This document shows positions 1 to 11,260 of a stretch of 64,000 nt of DNA, piece after piece. The translations under genes and the position numbers were made by a program. How positions within the stretch are numbered: position 1 is the stretch's first letter; each line of letters begins with the position of its first letter. This stretch comes from Brachionus manjavacas (taxonomy: Eukaryota; Rotifera; Eurotatoria; Ploima; Brachionidae), in NCBI GenBank assembly GCA_019054805.1, contig JAHQIY010000010.1, positions 1,347,501 to 1,411,500 of the forward strand, written 5' to 3'. The notes under the pieces are model-generated. The model did no database searches, was not told the DNA's origin, and worked only from the letters and a program-made list of their open reading frames with translations.

Positions 1-2399
1 TGTCACTCAATTCGGATGATTACGTTATTTTGTAGATTTCTAAATATTCCTATTTTATAACAAATTTATTTAAAAAATTTTAAAAACATTTTTGAAATTT
101 TTCACTCGACTTGCTCAGAAATATATTTTTTTTATTACAGGAGTGCTTAGATACTTAGTTATTTAGTATTTAAATTTTTTGGGGGTGACAAATTTAATTT
201 TTTTAAGATTACAGAAATAACTAAAAGTGGTGACTAATTTAATCTATTTTAACTGACTATAAAAAACTAATTATTCTGACAAAAAAACTAAACAACTGAC
301 AAATATACAAATTGAGAAGACAACTTAATAATTTTTTCACTAACAAAAAAATTTTATTTCACATTTTTACAGTTTTATTTTATTTTTTTATTTTATTTTA
401 TTTCAGTTCTAATTAAGCTATCTAATAATGTCATTCTCTAAGATTGTAAGGAATGAACTTAAATTGTGACGTTGTCTTATAGTTGACTCTACTTGATGAT
501 GAGATTTGGACAAACAGTTTGTCATAATCGTCTGGAACTTCCTTTCGATTTTGGTGCCATAGTTCAAAATTTTGATTTTTATTGTCACCTCAAAATCATT
601 AATTTGTTGTAAAAATAATTAATTAGTTAATCAAAAACTATTTTTGTCACTCAAATCTTATTAATCATTAGTCAATTAATTTATTTGTCATCAAATGTAG
701 TTTTTTTGTTAGTAGATATAGTCTTTTTTGTCATTTCATTTATTGATGACCCTTAGTATTTACATAATTATACGTAAATTCACGTTAAGTCACTTTTTTT
801 ATTTTTTTTATTTTTTTTATTTAACAAAAAAAATAGTCAGCACAGATTTTAATTAGGGGAGTATTAATTTTCATCCTGTAAAAATTAATGCTGGAAGCTT
901 TTTGAGTTAAATACATAAAATGATAAAATTTTGTGTTTTTTTTTTTCAAAAAATAATATGTTTTTAGTTTTGAATCAAAAAATAAATATAAATTTTTTTT
1001 TTAAAGTTCCAATTTTTAGTATTTTTGATAAACTTTTTTACAAATTTAAATCAAAAATGTTTAGAGCAGCAGCATTCAGTTAGTTTTCTTAACTTTTATA
1101 TGGAACATTTTTTCTCTGTGGGGACACAATATTTCTAATAATAATCCGTTCTACTTTAAACACTTCCGAATTAAAAAATAAAAAATATTAACGAGTAAAA
1201 ATTTATGTTTTTTTTTAATTTAAATATTTATTTAATTAAAGCCACATTTTAATTTAGAAATAGTAAGATTTTATACAAAAAAAAAAAAGGAAAAATTTGA
1301 ACCATTAATTTTTTTTTTGAAAAATAATCTGCGACATTCCTTTCATTCTTATACCTTTAACTCAATTTTATTTTTTTAAAGATTTGTTAAAAAATTGATT
1401 TTTAATTTAATTTTTGATCAAAAATTTCTTCTCAAAAAAAAATTGTTGTTAATTTAAAAAATAGTGGTTAATGTATATATTTTATGTTAAAGTAGATTTA
1501 TAAACACGCAACTGAAATAGAAATTAATTGTCTTAAAAAAAGCTAAATTTTTATTCTTAAAGTTTCGTAAACCATTTACTATTTTGATTTCATGTATTTA
1601 GTTCATCAAAAACAATTTAATTAAAAAACATTTAAAGAAGATTCCCAATTTTTTGATCTTGAAATCTATAGCTGAAAAGATAATTGACTTTTTTTAAGCT
1701 TTTGCGGGTTTTATAAATTTACAGTAACATAAACAAAGAATTGTCTTGAATATTTATCTCGGTTAAACTCGTTATGTAAACACTAGTTAACTAAAAAATT
1801 TAACATAAGTTTGATCTGCACAAAATTATGTGAACATTAGTTAAATTAAAATTAAAATTTTTTTTTTTTATTAATATACAGAATTATTTTATTGATGTTT
1901 TAAATTCTAAAAATTTTAAAAAGACTAATTTTAAGTTTTTTATCAACTTGTCCCGATTCGATTTTTCTTTAAAACTTTTTTATTAAATAAGATAAAAAAA
2001 GTTATTAAGAATATAAAAGGACTGACGGTAATTCATTTAGCATTGGCATATAGATATAAATTTTTTAATTAGAGTTTTAAATTTTTTTGTGCATTTTGTT
2101 TAGATCATTTTTAAATTCTAACTATTGCAAAGCCTTTCTTGGCTTAAATTAGAAATTAACTATCTAATGTTAATGTTATTGAAATTTTCAGAACTATTTA
2201 TCTTTTTCAATAATAAATAAATAAAAATCGAATCGGGAAAAAATTGACAAATAATAAAATGAAGATTTAATTTATTTGGCAACTTGTTGTGTTCACATAA
2301 CGAAAGAGGCCAATTTATCGTCAATTTTTTGTATGTTGTTTTTATTTTAATGTGTTTTTTAACAAGTTTTTTAAACTTATTCTTAGAATTCTTTATTTC
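1..2399. other. AT-rich intergenic stretch, nothing recognised
   Basis: I see no coding frame of useful length, no RNA gene and no clear terminal repeats. The sequence is dominated by A and T runs. It could be intron or intergenic sequence upstream of the PH-domain gene, whose earlier exons are not visible. Confidence 0.5.
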
Positions 2400-2830
2400 T
2401 TAATTTAAAAAAAAAATTGATTTAAAGTTGGGTCTTAAACATTGTGTACTCAAATTCTGTGTTGCTACATCAGCATTTAAATAATTTACCCTTTCAACAA
2501 TTAGCTCCATTGACCAGTCCTTTAACCATTTAAAAACTTTATTAATGTCAGATTGTAACCTAAGGTTTGAATTTAGTTTTTCGATTACAGCAAGAATTTT
2601 AGTTTCATCGGGGTAGGCTTCGCATATATTTTCAATCATTTCTAGCATGTTGTTTATATAAATAATGAAAACTAACGGAACCAAAGCAAACTCTTGAGGC
2701 ACTCCACTAGCGACGTGAGTCAAATTTGAAATAGCTTCACCTAGTATTACTTTTTGGGAGCGGTCAGTTAAAAATGATCGTATCCAGCCAATTTAGCGTT
2801 CATCGAAACCATAGCAAATCAGTCAAAACA
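2400..2830 (-). pseudogene. Non-LTR retrotransposon reverse transcriptase, downstream fragment
   Basis: Translation of the minus strand gives a typical non-LTR reverse-transcriptase series: YGFDER, WIRSFLTDRSQKV, then a GVPQ motif followed by LVPLVFIIYINN, and a degraded catalytic box reading YPDET where YADDT is expected. The frame carries a stop just after YGFDER and ends in unrelated sequence, so it is dead. It continues the fragment at 4750-5100: that fragment stops near the DKVS of motif A and this one resumes at YGFDER, the next block in the enzyme. The gap between them is filled by a MULE transposon. Confidence 0.8.
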
Positions 2831-2910
2831 ACTTCACAAATTTTACTTTTCTTGATGTTTGGTTTGGATGCTTGGCCTTTCGGTCTTCCTCGCTTGGGCG
2901 CACTTGAGCA

Positions 2911-3126
2911 TCAAATTATTGCAGCTGATTCAAATTTTTCATAGTCTTTGCTTGCTTTCAACCTTGCATTTAACATTCCTGCTAAATCGACGTTTTTGAA
3001 ATCATTCGCTATTTTATCTTTTTTAAATTTTGTAGCTCTTTTTTCGTCTACCAATTCTTCTAGGTTTTCTTCTACTTCTTGAATTAATACTTCTTGATCC
3101 ACAAAAGACTCATAATGGTTCATCAT
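2911..3126 (-). pseudogene. C-terminal piece of the MULE transposase
   Basis: An open stretch of 71 codons rich in charged residues (for example EVEENLEELVDEKRATKFKK) lies between the MULE signature block near 3830 and the basic tail near 2830. Position and orientation suggest it belongs to the same broken transposase, but it has no motif of its own. Confidence 0.4.
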
Positions 3127-3239
3127 TAGGTGACTTTATCAAAATATTCTTCAAATACGACTTTTTTTTGATAAATTTCTTCATTTATTTTAAATTTGTA
3201 AATTTAATTAAATGTTAAAAAAAAAAAAAAAAAAATAAA

Positions 3240-3662
3240 TAAATGCTGCAACCCATGTAACAATCTATTACAATTTAAGTCTTCTTAACATTCATTTATT
3301 TGCTAATTTTTTTTTTTTTTTTTTTTTTTAATCATATAATCAATAATCAATTGTAACTAACCTATTTATGTAATTAATCATCTCTTAGTTTTTTATACTA
3401 TTGAACCATTATTTAATTCATTTTTTATTTATTTCTTATTCATGACTAATTTTTTGAATTACTTTTAATCTACTTAATCACATTAATCTGTATAATCTCT
3501 CGTATTCGTCTTGTACCTCAGTTTCGTCTCTGTTACTTTCATTGTAGTTCCTTAATTTATCTCTCGATTTTTGCGCAATTAGCTACCATAGATGGCTTCC
3601 GAGTAAGTCATCTCCGCAAGCTCGCTTGCTGTAGCTTTTTATTATTATTATTATTATTATTT
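3240..3662 (+). mobile_element. 3' end of a non-LTR retrotransposon, inside the MULE
   Basis: The plus strand ends in a stem-loop (3581-3636) followed by an ATT repeat tail at about 3640-3662. The same stem-loop occurs at the 3' ends of related elements at 35771-35825 and 44619-44674. It interrupts the MULE coding sequence between the pieces at 2911-3126 and 3663-3900, so it inserted after the MULE. The left boundary is uncertain because it lies in poly-A/poly-T sequence. Confidence 0.55.
3581..3636 (+). other. Conserved 3'-terminal stem-loop of a non-LTR family
   Basis: AGCTAC at 3581-3586 can pair with GTAGCT at 3631-3636. The same closing stem with a similar spacing, just ahead of an AT-rich tail, recurs at 35771-35825, 36104-36159 (minus) and 44619-44674. 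In non-LTR elements such a 3' hairpin is commonly the template-recognition site of the reverse transcriptase. Confidence 0.6.
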
Positions 3663-3900
3663 ATGATCTCGATTTGTTGATTTTTGTTGAATTCCTTAGG
3701 TTTGGGCATTTTATCTAATGTTGCGTTTAAAACTTTCATGTAAACGTATCTCGTTCGACAAACAACTTCTTTTATATACTCTACCATTTCGGCTACACGA
3801 GGATGAACTTTCAAACCAGACTTTTTCAGACCCGAATGAAAACCTTCGAGATCGTTGTTTGTGCATCGCTAATCGGTGTGATGATGATTCCTAATTGTAG
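3663..3900 (-). pseudogene. MULE transposase fragment with the NNxLEGxH block
   Basis: Minus-strand translation gives NNDLEGFHSGLKKSGLKVHP and then an open stretch to KMPKPKEFNKNQQIEII, where the ATT tail of the inserted non-LTR element begins. The glutamate of NNxLEGxH is the third catalytic acid of MULE transposases. Compare the intact element near 29570. Confidence 0.65.
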
Positions 3901-4749
3901 GACTTATATTGGGCATTTGGATAATTATAACTTGAAAACCGCTTTGTAGAAACTCTATCGGAATCAATGTTAAAGCAAGAAAACGCTTTATCCAGAAACG
4001 ATGTATCTTATTTGTTGCAGCGCTTCTAAATAAGTATTAGTCTGTATTCCAAAAAAAATGTAGGCACATGCTAAAACGTTGTTTTTGAAAACACAAAGAA
4101 TTGTAACTAATTGATAGAAGATCTTTGGTGCATATTTGAACATCTAAATGGTATTCTTCTACTATTTCCAATAATATGCGCCCGTTCCTGAAAAAAAAAT
4201 TAAAATTCGATTACCATTTTGATTTTTGTTATCGTATTGTAAAAACTGTTGTTTTTCATTATTTATTAAAATTGTCTCTTGCTTTTCTTTAATAAATAAG
4301 CGCGCAGTTGACACTGGGTCGATTACCTTCGTTTGGTAACGGATGCAGTAGCATGTATTTTTCGCTCTTTCCTATATAGGCCAGTACTGTGCTCCTTCAC
4401 GGTTGTCAAATCGCTGTTGGAGAGCTTGAAGTTTTTTCTTGTATTCTTCACTGAAATTGAAATCTTTTGACTTGACCATACTTTTTAATCTTTCATACTC
4501 TTTTTCGCCCTCGATTTGGACCGGAAGTTTGCGCACACATTCGTGCTGATGAGTCTTTTTCGGTAATCTAATTATTTCATTATTTAGTGTTGTAAAACTC
4601 AGCGTATTGCACTTCGAACAACGCCATCTAAAAGAGCCGTTTTTGTTCGTTTCAACTCTTTTAAATTTTACTCCGTTGAACTGATCAAAGTTTGCTTTGG
4701 GTTCAAGTAATCGATGTAAATTTTAGTTTCCATTTGGATAGTTTTAATT

Positions 4750-5100
4750 TTAAACTTGGTACTTAAGTTTGTTTTTCGGGTGAAACTTTATCAAGAGTTT
4801 CAGGGAAATCCGTATAATCGTCCTTGCGAAACTCCTTGAGCAATACAGTTCAAGGTTTTAGAAGATTTGTTGTGCACGATTTCATAGGAAAGAAGCCATG
4901 ATGAGAACCTGAGATTAAATTGTTCCTTAATAAATGCGCTAACATTGAAACCTTTGTGAAGTCCTCCAGTATCTGTCAGAGAACACAGGTCAAGGAAGCA
5001 TACATATTTTTTAGCAAACAATTCACTGCCTCAGTAATGAAGAGTGCTTGCTTCCAATTAAGCGGAAGTTCTGCCAGTTTTTTTGAACAAAATAGACAAT
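4750..5100 (-). pseudogene. Non-LTR reverse transcriptase, upstream fragment
   Basis: The minus strand encodes, with stops, the N-terminal reverse-transcriptase blocks: SLTCVL, KxLE-like QILEDF, HLLRNNLISGSHHGFFPMKS and CTTNLL, then DDYTDFPETLDKVS, a degraded version of the motif A block usually reading YxDFSKAFDKVSH. The protein continues at 2830-2400 beyond the MULE. The longer open frame on the same strand at 4800-5021 is an out-of-frame shadow of this sequence. Confidence 0.75.
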
Positions 5101-6695
5101 AGGTCTCATGTCTAAAATGTGATCATTTTGATCACAGAAATTTTTTTCTCCTTTAGCGATTTTAAATTATTAAATTTATATTAATGTGTAAAAAAAAGTT
5201 TAAAAAAATAGCTATTCACAAAAGAAAACTACAAGTTTAAGAAAAAATTAAAAACAAATTTTTTCCTAAGCTAAAAAATGGAAAGTGTAGAAGAAATTTT
5301 TAATAAGATTTTGGGTTTGGGACTTGTCCATACGGCATTCAATTGTATTAAGGCCAAATGTAAAAAATTTGGTCAACAAATGAAGCTAAGTACTAGAAAA
5401 AGGAGGAAGGATGCAAAAAACGTTTGGCTAGACTGGCGTTGTTAAAATCAAATTTAAAAACGGCAATTGATGATTCATTTTTTGCTCTTTTTAAAAAATC
5501 ACTAAAAATTATACCATTAAAAAAAAATGAGCCAGCATCCAAATCCGGTGGCCTTTAGCAAATGCAGTTTATGATAAATGAAAAGGCCTTAAACTGCAAA
5601 TGTCCAAGATACATAAATAATTAACATTTTTCATTTTCTTTTCATATAAGAAGAGAACTAAATTTTTTTAATTCAAGTAAAGTTTAGTAAAAAGTTTTTC
5701 TGATCACCAAAACGTTTAAGGTTCACAAAAAAAATTTACTTAAATTCTTCGGCTAATTAATGGAAGTTTTAATGATTTTTTTTACAATTATTATTATTAT
5801 TTATTGATTTAAGCCTCATAGGCTATGCACTATGTTGCATTTACAGAACTAAGTTTAAACCTTTAGAAAATTTTTTTTTTTAATTTTATTACATTTTTTT
5901 AGTCCTTTTTATCATTATGTACTGAATTTCAAAAAACTACTTGCCATATCTTCCAGGTTTTAAACTTTAAAAACTTATAAACAAATATTAAATGTTTGAG
6001 ACCATTAAATTTAAGTTTTAATTAAAAAATTAAAAATTTTGACAAGAAATTTTTAAAAATTTCCTTTAATTGATAGATAAAAATTTTATTCAAGTCAAAT
6101 GAAAAGAAAAGAATAAAAAACTAGTGATCATAAATTCGACTATTATTAAATAAATTTTCGTCGCTATTTATTTTTTAATATTTTATTACAAATAAAAAAG
6201 ATCTCCAGGCAGCTTTTTTTTATTTGAATTTTATTTTGAGAATATTTAATTAAAAGGTCAAGAAGTCAATTTTTAAAATTTTTAAAATTTAATGGTTGAT
6301 TTGTTTTTGAAGACTAAAATTTATTACTTTTAAAGATTTAGTTTCTCCAAAAGAATTAGTAGCAAAAAAATTCTCATTTTTTAAATGAAAAATTTTTAAA
6401 TTAATTCAAAATCTATAAAAAATTTACAATAATAATAATAATTTTACTCAGCAAAAAATATAATTAAAAAACAAAAAAAAATTTTAAAACATTTGTAAAC
6501 TTGTCATTTATCGAAATTAAAAGTGCTAATGATTTTTAGTCTGTAAGCAAATTGTTTGATTTCATTTGATTCTACCAAATAGAAACTTGCAACCTTTAGC
6601 CAGATCTAAATGAAAAAAAAGGTGCCATATTTTCAAAAAAAAATAAAAATAATTTTAAAAAAATGTTTGATTGATTTTTTCTCACTAAATTAAAG
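5101..6695. other. AT-rich stretch, mostly featureless
   Basis: A 56-codon plus-strand frame at 5278-5448, starting MESVEEIFNKILGLG, has an ATG and a charged C-terminus but matches no family I know. A TTATTATTATTATT tract near 5790 followed by a 'taagcctcataggct' stretch resembles the 3' tail of a non-LTR element. Otherwise I see nothing. The right edge is the likely intron upstream of the PH-domain exon. Confidence 0.35.
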
Positions 6696-7946
6696 AGATG
6701 AATACATTGACTCGAGTGAAGAAGAGAGCAGTGAAGAAGACGAAGACAAGGAAGATGTGGACTTTAGTCAAACCAAAACCCAGAGCATTACCGACAACTT
6801 AGATGCGCTTTCAAATGAACAAAATGATTCTAGAAATGAAACTCTGTATGAAAAACAAAGCAAAAAGGGTTTTATAAATTTTAAGAAAACTTCCAAATTG
6901 GCCTACAAGTCCAAAGCAAATCGTCTCATTAAATCAATGCAAAATTTACTTTTGTACGACCGATCTCGTTCAAATTCAACAGACAGCTTATCAAACATGG
7001 ACTCGAAGCCAAAGAAAAGCAAAAATTTCCTATTCAACGACTCGAATTCCGAGTCGTCATCTAAGTTGGACATGAGCTCTTCAGGCAAATCGGACACAAT
7101 AAAGTCAATTTTTTCTGCGAAAAAATGGGACATCAGCACTTCATCTTTGTCCAAAAAACAGTCTTCATCAGTCGAGACAGACTCGGCTGACTCTCCGAGT
7201 TTAATCAATCTGAAAAGACTCGAGGACGACTTCCAGAGCAAAAATTCGAAAATTTCCTCCAAGCCACCGCTCAGCAAGAGGGCAGTGAAAGCAAAGCCCA
7301 CAATACAAGGCTGGCTAAATATCAACAAGTACAGCATAAATAGCAGCAATTCAAATTTGAACAAGATCAACCAAAATACTGCCATTAAGTTGCGCCACTA
7401 TTGGTGTGTGCTGGTAAAAGACTACATTGCTTTTTACAAAAATCCCGATGATAAAACCCCCAAGGACTATATTCTGCTCAAAGATTTTAATATTTCTATT
7501 AGCAATAGGCGAAAAGATGGCTTTGTGATCTTTGACAAAGTTAAACAAGTTGAGCAAGAGTTTTATGCTGATTGTACGGAGGTGTTCAAAGAGTGGTACC
7601 AGTGTTTGGCGGATATTAGGTCCAGAATTAGCAATGAAACAGCACTGTCTCAGTCATCCACTTCTTTGACTTCAAATTTTGACAGCAGTCTGATGGATTC
7701 GATTTCGCATTCGGCTCCTTCGAGTTCTAGTCTTAGTTCAAAAATTGTGCAAAATTGCGGCATACTCAATGATCTGGTCAATAGTGATGACACAAATTTA
7801 TTACAAAACTCACCACCTTTAAACGCCAAAATTGAGCTTTTGCCAACTTTGCTGCAATCGGCATTGAACATGTCATCGAGGGAAAGTTCACCGGTATACT
7901 CGAACAAAGCGTCAAGAGATAGCTCCCCTGGACTAAATTACCGTAA
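6696..7946 (+). CDS. PH-domain protein, internal exon
   Basis: A long open exon begins after a plausible acceptor (a ttaaag at 6690-6695) with an acidic stretch DEYIDSSEEESSEEDEDKED, so translation must start in an earlier exon not identified here. A serine- and lysine-rich, low-complexity part follows, then a pleckstrin-homology-like domain at about 7290-7630: QGWLNI, HYWCVLVKDYIAFYKNP, DYILLKDFNI, a FYADC strand and a C-terminal helix with the near-invariant tryptophan (FKEWYQCLADI). PH domains bind phosphoinositides or proteins at membranes. The end NY-C precedes a GTAAGT donor at 7947. Phase 1 matches the acceptor at 13143. The low-complexity flanks suggest a scaffold or adaptor. I do not recognise the orthologue. 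Confidence 0.75.
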
Positions 7947-8281
7947 GTGAAAAAATTATTTTTTTTTTTTAATTAAGTCCCAAGCAAGGAAATTTTTGTT
8001 TTATTTTCAAAAGCTAAAAGATTAATATGAGAAGACAAAAATGTGAATTTTTTATGAAAAAAATTTCTAAAAAATTGGCACTTAATCTAAAAAAATGCCT
8101 TTAATTTAAAAGTAATTTTATTTTTCTTTGATAAAAAAAATTTTCTCAGCATATTGATAAAATCCACTTTTGAATTTTAATGTACTGAATCATTTTTTGT
8201 TAAGTTTTTTTTCAATTTTTTTTATTTCAAAAGAACAATTTGTAAAATTGTTCACATCAATTTTTTAACTTACAAGATCTT

Positions 8282-8867
8282 TTAACAAAAGTACTGACAT
8301 AGTCTTTGATTAATTCAATAGTAAGTGTATTTTTGAAAATTACACTATTTTTAAGATATTTTATGAATAGTTTATTTAAACGAACTTCAATGCTATCTAG
8401 CTTTATGTCATCTAGGAAATTTATCAGGAGATCCGATGGAGTATCTTGAGGAAAATTATGACTGAACTAAATTAAAATATTTTGGAGAACTTGAAGCCTA
8501 GAGAGGTTGGTCTTTGAGATTAGAAAAGGAATAAAGAGACTATTATCAATAATAGAGCCAGTTAATGATTTATAAATATTAACCAAAGTATTGTGGTTAA
8601 GTTTACAAGACTTTAGTTCCAGAATTTTTAAGACGTTGATACGATCAATATATGATCTAATAAAGTCTACATGCGAGTCGAAGCTAAGGTTTTCATCGAA
8701 GTGATGCCTAGAAATAAAGGCTTTTTTAACGGTATATTTTTTCCAAAAAGTTTTTAAGTTAGAGATTGGTTTTTACTTGGATTTCCGGAGAAAATAGTAT
8801 GACTACACTTTTCAGGGGCCATTTTCATTTTTCATTTTACAAGCCAAACTTCAATTTTTTTCAAATA
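8282..8867 (-). pseudogene. Non-LTR reverse transcriptase, C-terminal half
   Basis: Minus-strand translation runs MAPEKCSHTIFSGNP, then FDENLSFDSHVDFIRSYIDR, INVLKILELKSCKLN and LVNIYKSLTGSIIDNS, the usual C-terminal series of jockey/CR1-like non-LTR enzymes, with two stops. It joins across the Tigger insertion to the catalytic half at 9945-10110: reading through the TA target site restores a continuous frame (INCY then LKKIEVW). Confidence 0.8.
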
Positions 8868-9016
8868 CAGTCAATCCTCGATGTAACGACAAAGTTGGGC
8901 GGAAATTTTTATATTCGTTGTATCGAAATTCGTTCTATCGAAAATCCCATACAAAAGCATTGAATAAATTTTAAGATTTATTATTTTGAATTTTTATTAA
9001 AATAAATGAAAAAGGT

Positions 9017-9331
9017 TTATAAAAAAATATCATCGATCGTATAGTCTTTTATTAGATCGGGGAGAACGTTCGAAATCCAGTTTTGAACACTGGCTTGATC
9101 CACTAAACCAGCTTCTCCGATTGTTGTTTTAAGATAAATACCATTTCTTTCTTTAAATTTGCAGAGCCAACCGTTACTTGCTTTGAAATCTCGATTTCCT
9201 AGCATTGTAGCAAACTTTAAAGCCTGTAGTTGAATGTCACACCCGCTTTCAGTAAGGTTGTTAAATTTTTGAATTTGATCGAACCAATAAATTACAGCTT
9301 TATCTACGTCATCGTAGCTCGAAAGTTTCAT
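9017..9331 (-). pseudogene. Tigger transposase, CENP-B-type HTH and truncated end
   Basis: The frame reads MKLSSYDDVDKAVIYWFDQI, then LQALKFATMLGNRDFKASNG and WLCKFKERNGI, a classic CENP-B/Tc5-type helix-turn-helix. It ends at DYTIDDIFL, where the full transposase would go on to its first catalytic aspartate. A one-base shift separates it from the N-terminal piece (9328-9558). Confidence 0.8.
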
Positions 9332-9558
9332 TCGTTTTTTTTCTGGTCATATCCAACTAAATTTTTCTCATACATTTCTAAAAGCTTTGATTTCGATGCT
9401 AAAATTGTTGAAATTGTTGAGGGGTTTGCGTTATATTCTTTTGCAAGAGCAGTAATCGTTATTTTTTGGTCTGTATGCTTTTTTATTATTTCAATTTTTG
9501 TTTCAAGTGAATAACATTTTCGTTTTTTTGGGACAGGATTAGATAAATTTTCACTCAT
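9328..9558 (-). pseudogene. Tigger transposase, N-terminal HTH piece
   Basis: Starting at the ATG at 9558 the protein begins MSENLSNPVPKKRKCYS and continues with a pogo-type HTH (LETKIEIIKKHTDQK, then ITALAKEYNANPSTISTI). It stops where a run of A/T has shifted frame; the following HTH is in the neighbouring frame at 9331-9017. Confidence 0.8.
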
Positions 9559-9944
9559 TTTAATAAAAAGATTAACAGATAAAATTTTTACCTGTAAATA
9601 TATATTTTTTATTGAAAGAATATAGATAAAGTCAAATAAAGAACAATTAAATTTTTGCTTTATTTCCAATTAGTTAATTAAATGTCAAGATTTTTTTTAT
9701 AATATATAATATAAAGGTGCGAATTTTTTTTTGATTTTTCGTTGTATGAAATTTTATTTCTTAAGAAAAAGATTAATTGGTTCGTTAGAAGAACCTTGTT
9801 GTATCGGGTTTTCGTTGCATCGAAATTCGTTCTATAGAAGATAAAAAGTATTCATTTTCCATTGATCGAAATCGGTTCTGATAATCGAATTCGTTCTATA
9901 GGGTTTTTCGTTCTATGGGGTTTCGTTGTACGGAGGATTGACTG

Positions 9945-10110
9945 TAGCAATTTATTGATGTGACAATTTTACCATACTTTTTAAATTTAAAGTAGGAAAC
10001 AAGATCATCGGCAAATAGAAGAGAGTAGCTTTTATTTTTTGAGTTCATTTTTGGAATGTAATTTATAAATATTGTAAAAAGGATAGGACTAATTACAGCT
10101 CTTCAAATGA
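9945..10110 (-). pseudogene. Non-LTR reverse transcriptase, catalytic-box fragment
   Basis: The minus strand reads AVISPILFTIFINYIP and SYSLLFADDLVSYF, so the catalytic FADD box is present. The copy is cut off just upstream of AVISP, so it is 5'-truncated. It is the other half of the pseudogene at 8282-8867. Confidence 0.8.
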
Positions 10111-10638
10111 TAAGGGATTATCTCTCTGATTATTGATCTTTTTGCTTTATTTTTTTTCCTTTTCCAGTAATCTACTAACTTGTTCATTTTTGTACTTTAT
10201 TTTTCAAAAATTTTTTATGTTTACTTTATTCACTAAAAAATTCTATTTTTTACTTATCTTATGGCAGAAGGAGTTTTATTACTCAGAGCTATTTCAAATT
10301 TAAATAAAAAAAAAAAATTTTGCTGCAATCGGCATTTTAACTAAAATTTTTTAAATTTTCATGTTCACCCATCAGGGTAAAAATAATTAGGTGAACAATT
10401 CATGCTCAAGGTTTGAGTGAATAAATTTTTCACCTATTTCGTGAACACTTGTTCGCATTCATCCTAGAATAGACAAGTATTTTTATTTTTTTTTAATTAC
10501 TTGATTAATAAAAATCTTTAATTCAAGTATTAAATCTAAATTCCGAAAAAATCTCGATAATTTTTAATTTTTTAATAAATAATGCTGATCTTAGATACTA
10601 GCAAGTTTTTTATAGCAAAAATTAATTTTTTTTTAATA

Positions 10639-11260
10639 TTGGCAATCGACTCCAATCGATTGACAAATTTATTAAATCGATTAATTTTTTTTAGTTTTTA
10701 AAGTCAACTATTAAATCGATTTAAAAATCGATTGATTTTTTCTAGTTGACTTTAAAGTTTCTAATATATCTCGAAATGAAAAATTAGGAATTGGCAATAA
10801 ATGTTTTTTTTTTTAAATAAAGATTTTTAAATAGTTTTAAAACTTCAAATTTAAATTAACTTTTTTCTAACCCAGGCTATGCAGTCTGGGAAAGAAGAAA
10901 TTAATTAAATCCACTAAAAATTCACAAAATGATGGAAGTTTCAGAAAATTTATAGAAAATTAATTGGAATTTTTTTAAATCTTTCAAATTTTTAATTTTA
11001 AAAATTTTAGTCTTTTTTTATTACGAATAAAATTTTTTTTAAAATAAATCATTGAATTGTACTTTTTGCTTTAAATTTGATATTTTAAATCAATTTAAAT
11101 ATCTTTATTTAAAAAAAAAAAAAACGTTTATTGTTAATTCCTAATTTTTCATTTCGAGATATATTAGAAACTTTAAAGTCAACTAGAAAAAATCAATCGA
11201 TTTTTAAATCGATTTAAAGTTAGTCGATTTTTGAATCGATTATTGATAATCGATTGCCAA
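10639..11260. repeat. MITE-like foldback element, about 0.62 kb
   Basis: Ends TTGGCAATCGA and TCGATTGCCAA are inverted. Long subterminal stretches are also inverted copies of each other: about 10715-10830 and 11110-11215, sharing 'aaagtttctaatatatctcg', several ATCGATT motifs and a 'ggaattggcaataaa'-like block. No coding sequence lies between. It is a non-autonomous DNA element; I could not find a convincing target-site duplication. Confidence 0.75.

Larger units (their letters stand above)
2831..4745 (-). mobile_element. Decayed FLYWCH-MULE transposon inserted in a reverse transcriptase
   Basis: On the minus strand, from about 4740 downwards, a FLYWCH-like zinc finger is readable (an RWRCSKCNTLSF stretch followed by a THQHEC pair of histidines). 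Further down, near 3830, comes the MULE C-terminal signature NNDLEGFHSGLKKSGLKVHP, and near 2830-2910 a basic PKRGRPKG tail. Stops and frameshifts break it throughout. Its order of domains matches the much better preserved MULE at 29.2-32.4 kb. It splits a non-LTR reverse transcriptase in two. Exact termini and a target-site duplication could not be fixed by eye. Confidence 0.7.
8868..9944 (-). mobile_element. Tigger/pogo-like DNA transposon, internally deleted
   Basis: The element has inverted ends CAGTCAATCCTCgatgtaacg and its near-complement ending GGATTGACTG, and is flanked by TA on both sides (8866-8867 and 9945-9946), as expected for the pogo/Tigger branch of Tc1/mariner. It encodes only the DNA-binding half of the transposase; the DDE catalytic domain is missing, so it cannot move by itself. 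It sits inside a reverse transcriptase, so it is the younger insertion. Confidence 0.85.

Noticed and set aside
4800..5021. 73-codon minus-strand frame
   Set aside because: It overlaps the reverse-transcriptase fragment in the wrong frame; the motifs are in the neighbouring frame.
6903..7385. 160-codon minus-strand frame inside the PH-domain exon
   Set aside because: It lies opposite the serine-rich coding strand; it is explained by codon bias and has no domain.
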